Shown piece after piece: positions 13,273 through 26,945 of a stretch of DNA of 64,000 bases. Below the pieces are notes generated by a model, which saw only the letters and a list, made by a program, of their open reading frames with translations, was not told the DNA's origin and did no database searches. This DNA comes from Corbicula japonica (lineage: Eukaryota > Mollusca > Bivalvia > Venerida > Cyrenidae): positions 434,001 through 498,000 of the forward strand of contig JAZAYU010000172.1 in assembly GCA_038501625.1 (NCBI GenBank). Direction: 5' to 3'. Within the stretch, counting starts at the first letter, position 1; every line of letters starts with the position of its first letter. The position numbers were made by a program, and so were the translations under genes.

Positions 13273-13942
13273 AAACTTCCTCCGACTGTTTTTCTTTTCT
13301 TAACTCAGAGTTTTGTTTAAAATAGTTTTAGATTAAAGCATCATTTTTTGTGTTTATTTGTACTGACAAGTTCTGGTAATAATGGTAATGAACAAAAAAG
13401 TTCTTGTAATAAATCTTATTCAAATTATTGAAACTGCATCGGGTGTTTTTTTCTCTTTTCTAAACTGAAATTTTTGTGTACAATAGCATATGGTTAATTA
13501 TTATCAGTTTAATGGTTTTATTAGTACTAAAAAGTCCTTGTTATGAAACCTTAAACATAATAATTACTTCCTCGTTTTTTTTCTAAATTCAGTTTTTTGT
13601 TTAAAATAGCTTTTGATTTTTAAACAAATTATCTTTAAGGCTTTATCGTTACTTAAATGTTTTTGTAAAGAAACCTATTTAAATAATTAAGTTTTTGTTA
13701 AGTTGATTGTCTTTTCTTAACTCAGATTTTGTGTGTAGTTGCGTTTGATTAACAACATCATTTAAAGGGTTTAAGTACTTAAATGTTCTCAAAAGGAAGC
13801 GTATTAAAAAATTAACACTTTCACAGCTCTTTTGTTTTCTGAACTCAAATTAGTAAAAATTGTTGATTAAAAATCATGTCCAAGGTTACATCTGCACCAA
13901 AAAGTTATTGTAAGGTACCTTATTAAAAAAATTAAAACTATC
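13273..13942. repeat. Degenerate tandem repeat, about 125-bp period, five units
   Basis: Units start near 13285, 13440, 13565, 13690 and 13815. Each has the order TTTTCTaAACTCAGA, TTTGTTTAAAATAG, TTGATTAA, then AAAAGTTcTTGTAA and a CCTTATTAAAAAAATTAA-like end. Identity is low but the order holds. Confidence 0.5.
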
Positions 13943-14775
13943 TCAGGAAATCTAAGTAGCTTTTATAAACGCAGATATTACTTTCATATCACTTTGCGTA
14001 AAGCAATAAAATCTATAACAAGGTATCGCGATGCTATTTGTTCTGAACAAAAATAAAAACCGCACTGTTTATTTGCACAGAAAAAAAATGTCTCGGCTTT
14101 AAGTCATAATTACATTTGCGTAAGAGTTGGCCTGATTTCAACAATGGAAAATTATCATCGATAATTTCACATCCTTAGTGCAAAAATGGTATACGTGTCA
14201 TTAGAATAAGAAGGGTTTAAACCGTTCTTACACTAAGGTGCCTAACCGTTTTAGTATTCAAGTTTTTGTTTCTTTGACATTTTAAAATGTTATATTGAAA
14301 CATTTAAATAACCTTTTGCAAGTTTTATCGCAGATACCCAGATTTAATTCAAAAATACAGGTGAAGCTTAAAATCACTATTGCACCAAGGTATTTCAAAG
14401 CCAGTTCATTAACAGAGATTTAATTTACAAACTTAAGAAAATTAAAGGGCAATGCAAATTCAAAAAGAAAGGTTACAAACATGATATTCTACAGCGCTCT
14501 ACAGGCATGGTGATCATCCAAAGTTGATAATTATGCTTTACTTTTTGGTTGCACGACGATGGAAGGGGTTTAAGAGTTAATGAAGGTTTATCGGGAAATC
14601 TTTTCTTCACAGAACCTAGAAGCTCGATTTGTTTCTTTCATCCCTGTTCTTGCTGATTTGACTCCAGGGGCTCTGGTCTCGGTAAGATCATTGAGAACCT
14701 TTCCCTTTGGCTTTGCAGTACTTCTTATGTTTTATATGTTTATGTGCTTTTGCATACAAAATTGTTGAGCTGATG

Positions 14776-15070
14776 GGTGGGTTGGAGTTATTTCACCAAG
14801 ACAACTTGTACTAGTTTGTTCATATGAGAACCTGTTTGGGCAAGTGTGAGGTTTGTGCACCCTAGAACCTGGTTTTAACCCCTAGTGGCAATAACCGTTC
14901 CAAAGCGTCAACCCCTAGGTTTCTCATTTTTGTTAATTTTTTGTGGTGTCTGTTTTGAAATTGGTCATTATATAAACAATGCTCTCTCTTCCTGTCTTCT
15001 TCTTGACTGTGTGGGGAGGCTGTGTCTTCTTAATGTGGCATTTCCTGATATGCGTATTTTACTTTTTCAT
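14776..15070 (+). repeat. Dispersed repeat R1 (forward)
   Basis: The order is AGACAACTTGTACT, ATGAGAACCTGTTTGGGCAA, AACCGTTCCAAAGCG, TGTGGGGAGGCTGTGTCTTC and TTTCCTGATATGCGTATTTT. It is one of the most complete copies. Confidence 0.65.
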
Positions 15071-15364
15071 TTAATTATAAATTTTTATCATTTTTCAATA
15101 TTTTTACAACCCTTCTGTTTATATTTAAATATATACAAAAAATATTTTCTTTTACATTTGGTTATTCCTTAATAAAGAATGTTACAAACTCTATATGTGG
15201 AAAACAGCATCGAAATCTGAACATAAACTGTGACATACTTAAGTCTCACTGCTGTTGTTGGGATATTCTTATAGCTGATTTTGGCGTTTTCCTTTTCAGT
15301 CGGCATTTAACTTGTAAATTGCTAAAGAACAAGGAATATTTTAACAAAAACCTTTAAAAAACTA

Positions 15365-15735
15365 TTAAAGCCGAAATACCATGTAACTAATTGCCACAAA
15401 AACTGCTTTGTATGAATAACAGGTAACACTGTAACTATGTAACAAAAGATGTTCGTAAAACATGTATGCCTCCTTAACGCCAAATGGATAGTAATTTGCT
15501 GTTATTTTATTGAATGTCACTGTGGCCTTGACCTTTGACCTACCGACCCCAAAAGAATCAATTATGTTCAACAGGTGTGATGGCAAACCTACCTACCAAA
15601 TCTGAGGACTGTTTGCCAAAATCGTTGTCTAGTTATTGATCGTACAAGTGAGTTACGGACGGATGGACCGACGGACCGGCCGACATGTGCACAGCAATAT
15701 TCCCCCGCTTCTTCGGGGAAATTTTATTAAGAAAT
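15365..15735. mobile_element. Bivalve-type short element ending in CCCC..GGGG hairpin
   Basis: It contains CTGTGGCCTTGACCTTTGAC, TCGTTGTCTAGTTATTGATC, ACGGACGGATGGACCGACGG and ends CCCCCGCTTCTTCGGGG. This arrangement is common in molluscan non-autonomous Helitron/Helentron-like repeats (recollection, not a search). It has no coding region. The left boundary is approximate. Confidence 0.55.
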
Positions 15736-15739
15736 ATTA

Positions 15740-18700
15740 AGGAATACTGAAAAAAAAAACATCATCAAACCATTCCAGATCGGACTTCTGTTACGTGTAC
15801 GGAGCTTATTAATCACAGTATAATTATTTTCCTTTAGCCTTCTTTGCTTCTTTGGATTTTTGATTGCAGACAAATGACTGGCTAAATGACGAATGTACAC
15901 TAATCACATATAATATGTTGCTTTTCTAACAGAGTTCCAGCTACGACCCGGTTATAGTCCTCATTACTATACCTAGTCCGACCTTCTAGAAAGCTAAGCA
16001 ATTGATGTATGTAGTTGATGCGGAGTATATTAGCATCGAAGTCTCAGTCTTGTCTCCAAATAGTATGTCTCTCACAAACCTAGATAGCTTCCGCTTTCTT
16101 TGATCCGTCTTGAGTAACAACCAAAGACAAACTGAGTAATAACACTGCCAACTCACCTTATATATCCAAGCCTTGTTACATGAACTACTTGGATTGGCTG
16201 AAACCTTCTGTCTCATTGAACGTTTATAACTTACAGTTTCAACATGACTCTATAGCGCTGTGGTGTTGCCAGACGCTTCTGTTAACATTAAACGGCCAAA
16301 TAATAATAAGGGGAGATATTTTGTTTTAAAATTTAATGCCCTCATTTAGCCATTTATGAAGTCTTAATTCTCTTATTTCTGAAACTTTAGTACCTAAAAG
16401 CTGGTTAAAATGGAAGTGTCCCATACCTGCTAATAACGTAACTCTTAATTTAATTTGTCCATTTTTAAAAAGCAAGCATAATGAAACAATTGTTTGAATC
16501 GAATCACTGCCATCTGTTAAATTATGAGTTATTTATTCGATAAACCTGTCATAATAATTTTCTTTATAGCCCCTATTTTACTTTTTTTCTTGGAAATTCC
16601 AGTCTAGGATTGCATTTATTATGATTAAGTCTATCAAGTCATCTTTAAACACAAGTAATGTTTTGTCACGTTTGCCATGTTTTAACTTCCCCGTGAAGAA
16701 CCCACATTTCAGACACGTATTTGTCTTTTTTGCGTTTTAAAGCAAATAAAAACAACTTTCATAGCAGAAAAAATATTGATATTTGATCATCCAACTGAAT
16801 ACTTTGAAAAATCTCCATGTGATCAATTTGGGCATAAGCAGACGATAAAAATGTAACTTGAATAAGCAGACGATAAAAATGTAACTTGAATAAGCAGACG
16901 ATAAAAATGTAACTTGAATAAACAGATGATAAAAATGTAATTTGAATAAGCAGATGATTAAATGTAACGATGTAACTATAACAATTTGAAATACCAAACT
17001 TCCATCAATAAAATGTTCAAATGAATTTTCGTAGGGACATGATTGAATGTCCTTTTTAGTCTATTAATTTACCAATTAATTTCTGGTGTATATGAGTCTA
17101 AAAGCGTACCATTTAATAAATACGTACTCTTGTAAGCAGCCACTTTATTACACCAACACACTACTCCCAATGACAAAGTTTGATTTTAACTTTATTTTTA
17201 TTTCAATTCTTTATCAACCTGAATCAAGTACTTTTTTTATCGTTATTTGTTTATTCTTTTATTTTGTGTCCATATAAATGACTTCACTAGCCATAAGGTT
17301 TGCGTACTGTTTCGTGTGTCCTGATTCCAAATTTTATTCTTAATTTATAATTACAGTTTCAGTTTAATATTATTATTTGATTCTTTTTCATGAAATAATT
17401 TGTCAATGAGTTCTCTCGTAATTTTCTATATCCAAAGGATGCTAGATTTAAGGCTCCTAGTCGGTCTTCAATGGTAAGTGGCCGACTTTTGAACTTATTG
17501 GTTGCCTTTCGTGGAACCATTTTGATGTCTTTCTCAAATCTGCGTCACCATAGTTTATATGGTTTGAGAACAGCATTTTGTCAACTCGAAGACAAGTTCT
17601 CTGATAAGACCAAAAAGTTCGTTTTCCTTTGTTGATAAAGTTTGATATATGTTTCTAAGCCGTGTCAAAGGTTACATCTAAACTTTTTCATGTTCTTCAC
17701 ATGGTATTGTTTTAAAAATTTCATCATCTCAGTTTATATTTATGTCCTCTTTTTTTCAACTCTTTGGACATCCTATAATCAAAACCACAAAAAGACGGCA
17801 TGTTTGTTAAAGTGTACTTTAGATTCCATATTATAAACCTGATTTGTTGAGCTCTCTTGGTTTTGAAACCAGTGTTAATATTTTAATTTTTAAAACATAA
17901 ATCTGTTTAATTAGAAAAAGAACAGCATGATTAAGTTGATTATATTTTGTTTTGTATTGAGGACGTTTTTCGAGACACTGTTGCAAAAAAAGATAATAGT
18001 AGCGAAAGACACTCTGGGTGACCTATCAGAGTCTGGAGCAACATTAGCCGAATCAGCATAAACACATCACCATGCCGGGGAGCGGAGAGAGCACATATAA
18101 CAGTTAGTGTTTTAAGACTTTATAAAAAGGTGAAATCGCCGTGCAATCAGTGTGATTGGTAAAACATTTACTATGGAAGAAATTATCACCAAACATGCAC
18201 AGGGCTCTATTGTTTCGTAATTGAACAATTAAAATCAGATATTTCTGAATAAAATATCTTAGAGAGACTTAAAGGCATAATATTTTATAGCATGACCGAT
18301 ACACGTAAAATTGTTTTTGCATTTTAGCCAGAATTGAATTGTAACTTTTGTTTATTTGTTACTTTTAAACGTGACAAAAATACTTTGTTACTTTGTGCGG
18401 CAAGCAATTAAAAATAACCCTTTTCTAACTTGTTTTCTTGAGCGTACTAAACACATCATACATTTTCTCAAAACCATTTTTTTTAATTTCAATTTTCATA
18501 ATCTGATCATTAATAGTGACTTCCTATTAAATGCTCACAAGTTCCATGCAAAATATTTTATGCCAGATCCCCATTTATAGGAAGTATATTACCTTTTGTA
18601 ATAAGGGAACTTTTTATGTTTATTTTTGGGTGCAGCCTTGTCGATTACTATAGTTACATGCAAACGTTCTTCCACCAAGACAGCTATATATTTTTGTTTC

Positions 18701-18970
18701 TGTCACACACAAAAGTTAATGTACGTCTGATTTACTATACAATTTTAAACACACGTTGGCAATGTTCTCTGCAAGTTGCATTTCTATATATGCGGGGAAG
18801 GTGGAAGGGAGTCGCATCGATGCACTTGCAACTTTATTTGGCTGTGTGGCGAGGATGTGTTGCCTGCATGTAGCATTCCTATTCCTTGATAATGTGGATG
18901 GATTTAAAAGCATTTCCGTGGGTTCTTAAAATCGTGCATCTCAAATTTGTAAACTACGTTTATGCCAGTA
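15740..18970. other. Non-coding interval
   Basis: No gene is supported. Apart from the 28-bp minisatellite at 16836-16970 I see only AT-rich sequence. Confidence 0.45.
16836..16970. repeat. 28-bp minisatellite, about 4.8 units
   Basis: The unit is AAGCAGACGATAAAAATGTA plus ACTTGAAT. The first three units are identical and the last two diverge. An open frame on the minus strand through it is a by-product of the repeat. Confidence 0.85.
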
Positions 18971-19115
18971 CCCAAGGTTATAAAACTGAACATGGAAACC
19001 AGTCTCAAATCTCAAGCATCTGAATGGCTGAAATGGCGACCAGTCGCCATTTCAGCCAATCAGATGCTTGAGATTTGAGACTGGTTTCCAAACACAGTTT
19101 TATAACCTTCAGCCC
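18971..19115. mobile_element. Palindromic MITE copy 2
   Basis: It has the same arms and ends as copy 1 (CCAAGGTTATAAAACTG ... TTTTATAACCTTCAGCCC). The centre is GGCGACCAGTCGCC. Confidence 0.85.
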
Positions 19116-22100
19116 TGTTATGTTCGATTCTTAATTTTTTGATGGTTGTAAAATCCACAAACAGTAGCAATCCGCGTATAATAATAATTTCAAAGTATGC
19201 ATCGTTTACTACTCTTTATTCATACAAAACTGTTAAAACATTTAGCTTATTGCTACAATTTATAGAAATTGCATTAGTAAATTACCTAATTTAGGTTTTG
19301 TCTCTTACTTTTATAATCACAAACGCATTAAACTTTATATTAACAATATTTTAGATAATTAATCTTATTCGCTTTTTTGCTTGTTCAAGTGCTTTTGGGT
19401 TTGAATTGTTTGAAAATTATGATGAATAATTAAAAACCTCGAACTAAATCTATCTTCGTTATTGATGAAAATCACAATGTAAGACATCCGAGAAGTGATC
19501 ACGCTGACAGCAAACCACATTAAGCAAAATTTCTCATATAAAACGTTCAGTAAATTTCGATTCAATTACTTCACTTTTATTTCTCCTATTTTATTACAGA
19601 CATTTTGCGATTATGACAGAAGAGAAACCACAATCATAGTAATCTTGTAAGTAATTCTTTGGCAATTTGATTACATTCAGAGCAAATGCAATATCTTAAT
19701 AACACTTATTAAAGTAAAATAAATAAAAAAACTTGTGGAACTTTCTCTCCTTCACATGTAAAACAATTCCTTTCCAGGACATTCTACAGATTGAAACATC
19801 GTCTCTCTAAATATTCAAATAGTAGAATGAATAAGACAGCATATGTTTTAAAGTTACACTCTATGAATATTTGCTGTTTTCGTTTACATTTTTCTATTAA
19901 ATTCCCATGAAATAAACCGAAATGCAAAAATGATTAATCTTATTTCAACACTTTTATAAAATATTACTAAACAAACTTTTCAGTAAAATATTTAACATAT
20001 CTTTGTGTTATGTATGTTGATATTTACATAATAAACAATTTACATAATAAAAAAATCAACTAGAGTATTCTGCTAATCAAAATTATTGTCCTAGTCATCT
20101 TTTATACGTTTTCCCAAATGTGCATCTATTCACAAGTGTGACCTTCAAATGGGGTATCTCTTTTGTACAACAATATTAATTTATCTCAAAAATGAGCAAT
20201 TTCTTTCAAAAATAAGGGGAATCGGAATCACCTTACCATGCTTACTGCAATTGTACTTTTTCAATATTCAAGCCAGAATGTATCAAGTTTTGTTTTGACA
20301 TAAAATTCCTGATTAAAATTAACTTCCACAATTACTGCTACGACGTGAACGGACAGGTAGACAACTAATGTTTTTGAATACTTGTATCGTACTGAGAGAT
20401 ATATAATTGTGATCAAAATAATTTTCTACAAGTCTTTTGCATGCTAAATGATTGTTTTGTATTTAAAAATGTGAAAATTTGTCTAAAATGTTCACTTCTG
20501 ATGCATATGAGAAATTTGAAAGTATTTTCAATCTATGGATGGGCTGCTTAGATCACTTACAAATAAAATTTCCCCGTAATCAGGCTGAACTTTCTTCAGT
20601 ACATTACAAATACCCCAAAAAACTTGTGGAACTTTTTCTCTTACAAATGTAAAACAATTCCATTCCAGGACAATCTACAGATAGAAACATCTTCACTCCA
20701 CAATAGGCTGTTTCGATCACTTACAAATCAAATTTCCCCATAATCAGACTGAATTGTCTACAATATATTGCAAATAAATTAATGTACCCAACATCGTGAT
20801 ATACAATCACAATTATTAGATTTGGTAACCTCAGATTTTTAATTAGATACTTTTACTTCTGTCTAATTGGCCTCTGAAGTTATCTCAATAATTAAAAACA
20901 ATGTCATTTTTCTCAGTTCGTTGATTTGATTTTTTTTAAAAAAACTTTCAGTAAATATTTTATGACTGTCGGATAGTGTACATGTGAAAGATTAATCTCC
21001 AAATTAAACTTAGATTCGACTGAAAACCGCTTTAAAATCATGTCAACATTTTATTGAGGTTTTGCATAGAAGAACTGTATCCACTGACAGCAGCGCATGA
21101 ATAAAAATAACCAATTCCATTCTCCTTTAAACAGTTACAAGACAACATTATCTCATATGCACTTATCACCTAAGTGTATTAATCTTTATGGGTATTTCTG
21201 CATGATATGATTTAACAGTATTTTAAAATCTCTTTTTTTGATTCTCTAATACATTTCGATTAGAACCCCATTGACGCAGAGTTGATGAAATATAAATTCT
21301 TAAATAGTAGCAACAATGATAAATTTGCTATGAAGTATGTGTTATGCTTTAAAATTAAATTATTGTTTACATAAAAATCTTTATTGCAAAAAGAATGTGT
21401 CACGTGTCTTTTTATGTTAAGTGTAAAATAAAATAAGCATGATTTTTAAATAAAAAATAAAACAGAAGTAACCCTGCTTAAAACTGAATTCACAATAAAA
21501 ATAACCACAGTTGTACTTATAACATACGCATGCATGATGCTTGCTTGCTGGACATACAATTATTAAGTTTTTTTTAACTGAACATTATTCGTCTTTAATT
21601 GGTTTAACCCATCGTTTTATTTTGCTTATTTAAACGACATCATTAAAGTCAAGTAACTTTTTAAAGACATTTTCGGACAAAACATTAACTTTTGCTTTTG
21701 TTTTCTTCAATTTGATGAATTATGTCATATGATAACATAAACACTCATAAATTGACATCCTAACAAAAAACACCAGATAACCGAATGCTTCTAGAATTCC
21801 CAAGAAAAAAAAAGTATTACGTTTTTAGAGGACGTGATATGTTGCAAGACGTATACACTTCACAGAAAAAGAAACGTTTATGTCTTGAAGTTATTAAAGA
21901 TTTACAGTAAAACCCCACATAAATACGTCCCAAAACTAAGATCACAGCGGTTATAATATCATAATAATGGTATTAAAGATTTGTATTATGTTTGAATAAA
22001 GGCGACCTCGCTATTCTTATGCATGTATTTTCTTTCATGCGTTAGAGTTTGCGAGCTAAAATTAAATTCACGTGTATTTCGAATCAGTGAAGTACACTTC

Positions 22101-24598
22101 AATGATTATATCCGATTTTGTTCTTTCCGTTTTCACTGTTGGCACATACCGATTTTTGATTGTTCCGTGCAACAAAATTAGCTACTAAAGGGTATGTGTT
22201 TTGTTTTTATTTCCATTCTGTTCACACACTGTTCTGTTTACATGGCATAGACAATTATAAATGGTTTATCGATTAAGAAATTATTGGATCAGTTATTGTT
22301 TGCATCCTTATTGAACAGCGTGATTGATAATCGGCTTTTTAAAATTCTCAAGCGAGGACAGTAACAGTTTTTCATATTTTAATTTGTAATTTATTCTGTA
22401 ACAACTTTGCTATTTGCTCCTTCCTGAATATTTGATTGCATTTTGAAGCTTTCTATTTGCCTTTCTTGTCATGCAATTATAATACGTAAAGGTGATAACT
22501 TGTATCACCAATTGGCTTGTAATTGGATGCCATGTAGAACCGTTGGAATTATATCCAGAAAGATACCCCATTGACTTTGTTTCAAAGCCATACAAATACG
22601 GTGGCGGCGCCTAGCAAACCATTAAAATGACACAAACTGTACATAACATCCGTATCCCCGGAAAATGACAGATTAAGCATGCCTGTTTAAGGCTTCTCAC
22701 TATGACATTCTGTGTCGTTTAAGATTAGCATATTACCAGCGAGGGGGTGGGGGTAATTGAAACTGATATCAACATTATGTAGAGGTGCCAATTACCTTTA
22801 AAAAAATTAATGAAGGGGTCGAATGCAAGCTTTCCGGCAAAATATTTCCAGGTTTAGGCCATTGTTTGGTATTGTATGTTTTTTATCGAACCTTCTTAAT
22901 TATAACTAGTGGCAATTCAGAATGACTTAACACCGTCAATCAAACAGTAAAGTTAAGTCGATCTCGTGCAAATATATTAAACAGTTATTCTTTCTTTCGG
23001 CTACTGTAAAGAATAATGTTCAAACAAAACACTGAAAGTATTAATTTTATTTACAGAACTTAGTCCACAATAATCGCACTTTAACCATGTCAACGCACTT
23101 AATAGATGTAGTATACCTTGATACTGTAATATGCAAGGTCGAGGTAAGAAAACGATGGCAATGTAACGGGTTTCCGCGATGTCGCCATCATGTCGGTGAA
23201 TGTAGCAAATTTAAAGATTTGGAATTTTAGAGGTTTCTTGCGAAAGTTAATTGATCAAAAAAGCTAGCTACGTGTGTTTATGGACCACATACGCGTTGCA
23301 GTGGATTTGCAATGATATTGCTAATTTACAAGGTTCCGTGACGATTAACACATTGCTTGAAGGTCTGTATGATATAAACAACGTTTAAACGGAACCGTTT
23401 CGCTTTTCATGATCCATGTAAACGTTTTCAAAAAATTGTAATCGTTGGAGCCTTAGCCACAGCGTACCAATCACTTTGGTTTCCATCGCAGCGCATACTT
23501 ATTATTGAAAATTCACTAGAAGGTAAAAGCTTTCTGAGACGTTTACGAAAAGTCGACTAGGTCTTTTAGTAAGATAAACAACGGTTGACATTGAGACTTC
23601 AAAATGCAATTTGGCAATTATAAATCACACGTTTACAAAGTGGTAAATGGTGAAGACAGCATACGTGGAAACCGTATCTATGTGAACGACTTGTCAATTA
23701 CCTTAAAAGTTCTCACTTCTCGAGACACGATACCTTACAAACGATCACATTTAATTTAGTTAATATAATTTTTGTAGATTGTCTGAACATCACATTTCGT
23801 TTTAGTTTGTTTCCTGAACCTGTCATTTGTTGGAGAAAAGAAATTAGGGTTTCTTGAATATTAATTCTGAATACAAGATATAATGAAGTGCTGAATTTGC
23901 TGAATGTGGTTTGCTTTGTAATTAAAGCAAAGAGCATGCACACGCAAGTACAGCCTCAAGAGAATACATCTCTTAATTAGTTTTTGTCTGGCAAAAATTA
24001 TCAGATATTAGCAAACCCATAGTAATTTGACGTTTACTATCTGGGGCATTAACTTCAAACTTGCACAGATAATCAGGCTGGATGTGTGAATGGCCGTATG
24101 GAAAAGAGATTTTCTGCAACCGTTTTGCCAGAGGTATGGCCCTGTATTGGTATTTGTTTCTGTTTTACAAATTTATTGCATAAAACTTCATTTACTTTCT
24201 GGTGGATTTCTTTGAAACTTGCACAAATGATCATTTCTTATCTAAACACTTTTTTGTGGAATTCTTTCCTATTGCATAGCTTATCAGGAAGAATTTAATG
24301 ATAGGTATATAAAAAAAATTTGGGGGAGAATTAAGAAATTCCATTTGTTGATTTTAGGATTCAAGTTTATGATAATTTCTACCCTGTTACTGTCTGGCGA
24401 GAATCTTTTAATCTTGCAACGATATGGATGATCGGTAAGAAATTGTTTTGTACTTGTAGCCTATTGTTTTGTTATTGTGTGTTGTTTCCTTTTCCAGAAT
24501 AATAAAATCTACTTTTCCGAAAACCGCATTTGCTTTCAGTACTCCCTGTACAATGAAATCATGACTGTGAAACTTTTCATTAAGTGAAAAAAGTAAGC
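19116..24598. other. Non-coding interval
   Basis: No gene is supported. It contains two pairs of direct duplications (19726-19805 with 20616-20696, and 20539-20612 with 20704-20777). Near 24030-24450 a loose repeat uses AACTTGCACA.. words. The rest is AT-rich and unremarkable. Confidence 0.45.
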
Positions 24599-24854
24599 AT
24601 AAATTATGGTGGCTGATTTATGCCATTTCGTTTTTTCGTTATTTCGCCGCGAAATAACGCCAAGCGAAAAGACGAAATAACGAAAAAACGCCACGCGAAA
24701 AGACGAAATAACGAAAAAACGCCATGCGAAAAGACGAAATAACGAAAGAACGCCACGCGAAATAACGAAAAAACGCTATTTTTGCGCGAAATAACGAAAA
24801 GTCGCCGTGCAATAAAACGCCAATTTAACTGTACAAAATAGCGTTCTTTCTAGC

Positions 24855-25570
24855 TTCGCCTGGCGTTTTTTCGTTATTTCGCTTGGCGTCTTTTCGTTAT
24901 TTCGCTTGGCGTCTTTTCGCTCGGCGTTATTTCGTTATTTCGCCTGGCGTTTTTTCGTTGTTTCGCGTGGCGTTTTTTCGTTATTTCGTCTTTTCGCGTG
25001 GCGTTTTTTCGTTATTTCGTCTTTTCGCGTGGCGTCTTTTCGTTATTTCGCTTGGCGTTTTTTCGTTATTTCGTATTTTCGCGTGGCGTTTTTTCGTTAT
25101 TTCGTCTTTTCGCGTGGCGTCTTTTCGTTATTTCGCGTGGCGTTTTTTCGTTATTTCGTATTTTCGCGTGGCGTTTTCTCGTTATTTCGTCTTTTCGCGT
25201 GGCGTCTTTTCGTTACTTCGCTTGGCGTTTTTTCGTTATTTCGTATTTTCGCGTGGCGTTTTTTCGTTATTTCGTCTTTTCGCGTGACGTCTTTTCGTTA
25301 TTTCGCTTGGCGTTTTTTCGTTATTTCGTATTTTCGAGTGGCGTTTTTTCGTTATTTCGTCTTTTCGCGTGGCGTCTTTTCGTTATTTCGCGTGGCGTTT
25401 TTTCGTTATTTCGTATTTTCGCGAGGCTTTTTTTCGTTATTTCGTCTTTTCGCGTGGCGTCTTTTCGTTATTTCGCTTGGCGTCTTTTCGCTCGGCGTTT
25501 TTTCGTTATTTCGCGTGGCGTTATTTCGCTTGGCGTCTTTTCGTTATTTCGCTTGGCGTCTCTTCGCTCG
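24855..25570 (+). repeat. Main minisatellite array of the foldback element, left arm
   Basis: About 25 units alternate GCGTGGCGTTTTTTCGTTAT, TTCGTCTTTTC and TTCGTATTTTC words. It is inverted relative to the flanking arrays at 24640-24830 and 26535-26945. Confidence 0.8.
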
Positions 25571-26190
25571 GAATGCATGTTTCTGGCAATGACTCAAAGT
25601 GCAATGCACAAGAACCGTAACTCTACCTTCTTTCGTTTTTTAATTATTGCCCTTTGATTTATTTCACAGAGCATTTCTTGTGCGGAGCGTAACTGTCACC
25701 ATAGGTTCAAATGACTCCAAACTTGGTATGCATGTTTCTTGCAATGACTCAAAGTGCACTGCACAAGAACCGTAACTCTACGTTGTTCCGTTTTTGAATT
25801 AATTTTCTTTGATTTTTATAGAGCATTTCTTGTTAGGAGCGTAACAATGTCACAATATGTTCAAATGACTCCAAACTTGGTATACATGTTTCAAAAAGCA
25901 GTGTTAGGTATGCTTTGCGACAATATTGCTCATATTTTGTCCCATTAATGTCGTTAAATTATTCCCCTTTGATTGACTTTATAGAGCATTTCTTGTCATT
26001 CTTTTAAATTATTCCCTTAATTGATATTAGTGCCTTTCTTGCCCAGGACTTAACTTGTTTTGCATGTTTCTTGCAATCAGACAATTAAAAGGTTATTTCA
26101 TATGTGAATTTTGTGCAAATACATTGCTAATAACTGTAGATCAATAAACTAACACAAATTTCGTTAGGCGACACATCTGACTCGCGGAGC
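25570..26190 (+). repeat. Tandem units of about 157 bp in the foldback loop
   Basis: ATGCATGTTTCTGGCAATGA recurs 156 bp later as ATGCATGTTTCTTGCAATGA, with GCACAAGAACCGTAACTCTA and GAGCATTTCTTG in each unit. A third, partial unit starts near 25883. Likely a transposon body fragment; not coding. Confidence 0.6.
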
Positions 26191-26534
26191 TCTAGTTTAT
26201 TTTATTTGTTAATCAACTCAAACCAACAAATGTTTTTGTTGTTGGGATTGGGTGGGAATTCAGGCACCTATCCATCACACCCCACCTGTATTTCTTTTTT
26301 TTGACTTTTCTTTCTCAAAACTCGCACCAATCAAAACTTTTTGGTGGTGGTGGTTGGGAAAAATCATTGGTACCGCCTCTGCCCTTCCATTTCTATCCCC
26401 CGTCGCGTAGCGGGTTGGGGGTATAGGAATGGTCTTCGTTTGTACGTCTGTCTGTCCTTCCCTCCTTCCGTCCGTGAATAGTTGTTTTTACCCATATGCC
26501 CAGCTTTACTGTTACTACACTTTGCGCATGTCAA

Positions 26535-26945
26535 CCGGAAGGCGAAAAGACTAAAAAACGCCAAGCGAAATAACGCCACGCGAAATAACGAAAAAGCGCC
26601 AAGCGAAAGGACGCCAAGCGAAATAACGAAAAGACGCCACGCGAAAATACGAAATAACGCCAAGCGAAATAACGAAAAGACGCCACGCGAAAAGACGAAA
26701 TAACGAAAAAACGCCACGCGAAAATACGAAATAACGAAAAAACGCCAAGCGAAATAACGAAAAGACGCCAAGCGAAAAGACGAAATAACGAAAAAACGCC
26801 ACGCGAAAATACGAAATAACGAAAAAACGCCACGCGAAATAACGAAAATACGCCAGGCGAAATAACGAAATAACGCCGAGCGAAAAGACGCCGAGCGAAA
26901 TAACGTAAAGACGCCCAGCGAAATAACGAAAAAACGCCAGGCGAA
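26535..26945 (-). repeat. Main minisatellite array of the foldback element, right arm
   Basis: The same units read on the minus strand (AACGAAAAAACGCCACGCGA on the plus strand). A short forward array follows at 27000-27150 and mirrors the reverse array at 24640-24830. Confidence 0.8.

Noticed and set aside
16737..16997. 86-codon minus-strand frame resembling a membrane protein
   Set aside because: It is the translation of the 28-bp minisatellite; the hydrophobic repeats are a by-product.
24883..25657. Overlapping open frames of 134-228 codons rich in Phe, Arg, Tyr and Ser
   Set aside because: They arise from the TTTCGTTATTTCG minisatellite, which is open in all three forward frames. There are no flanking gene signals.
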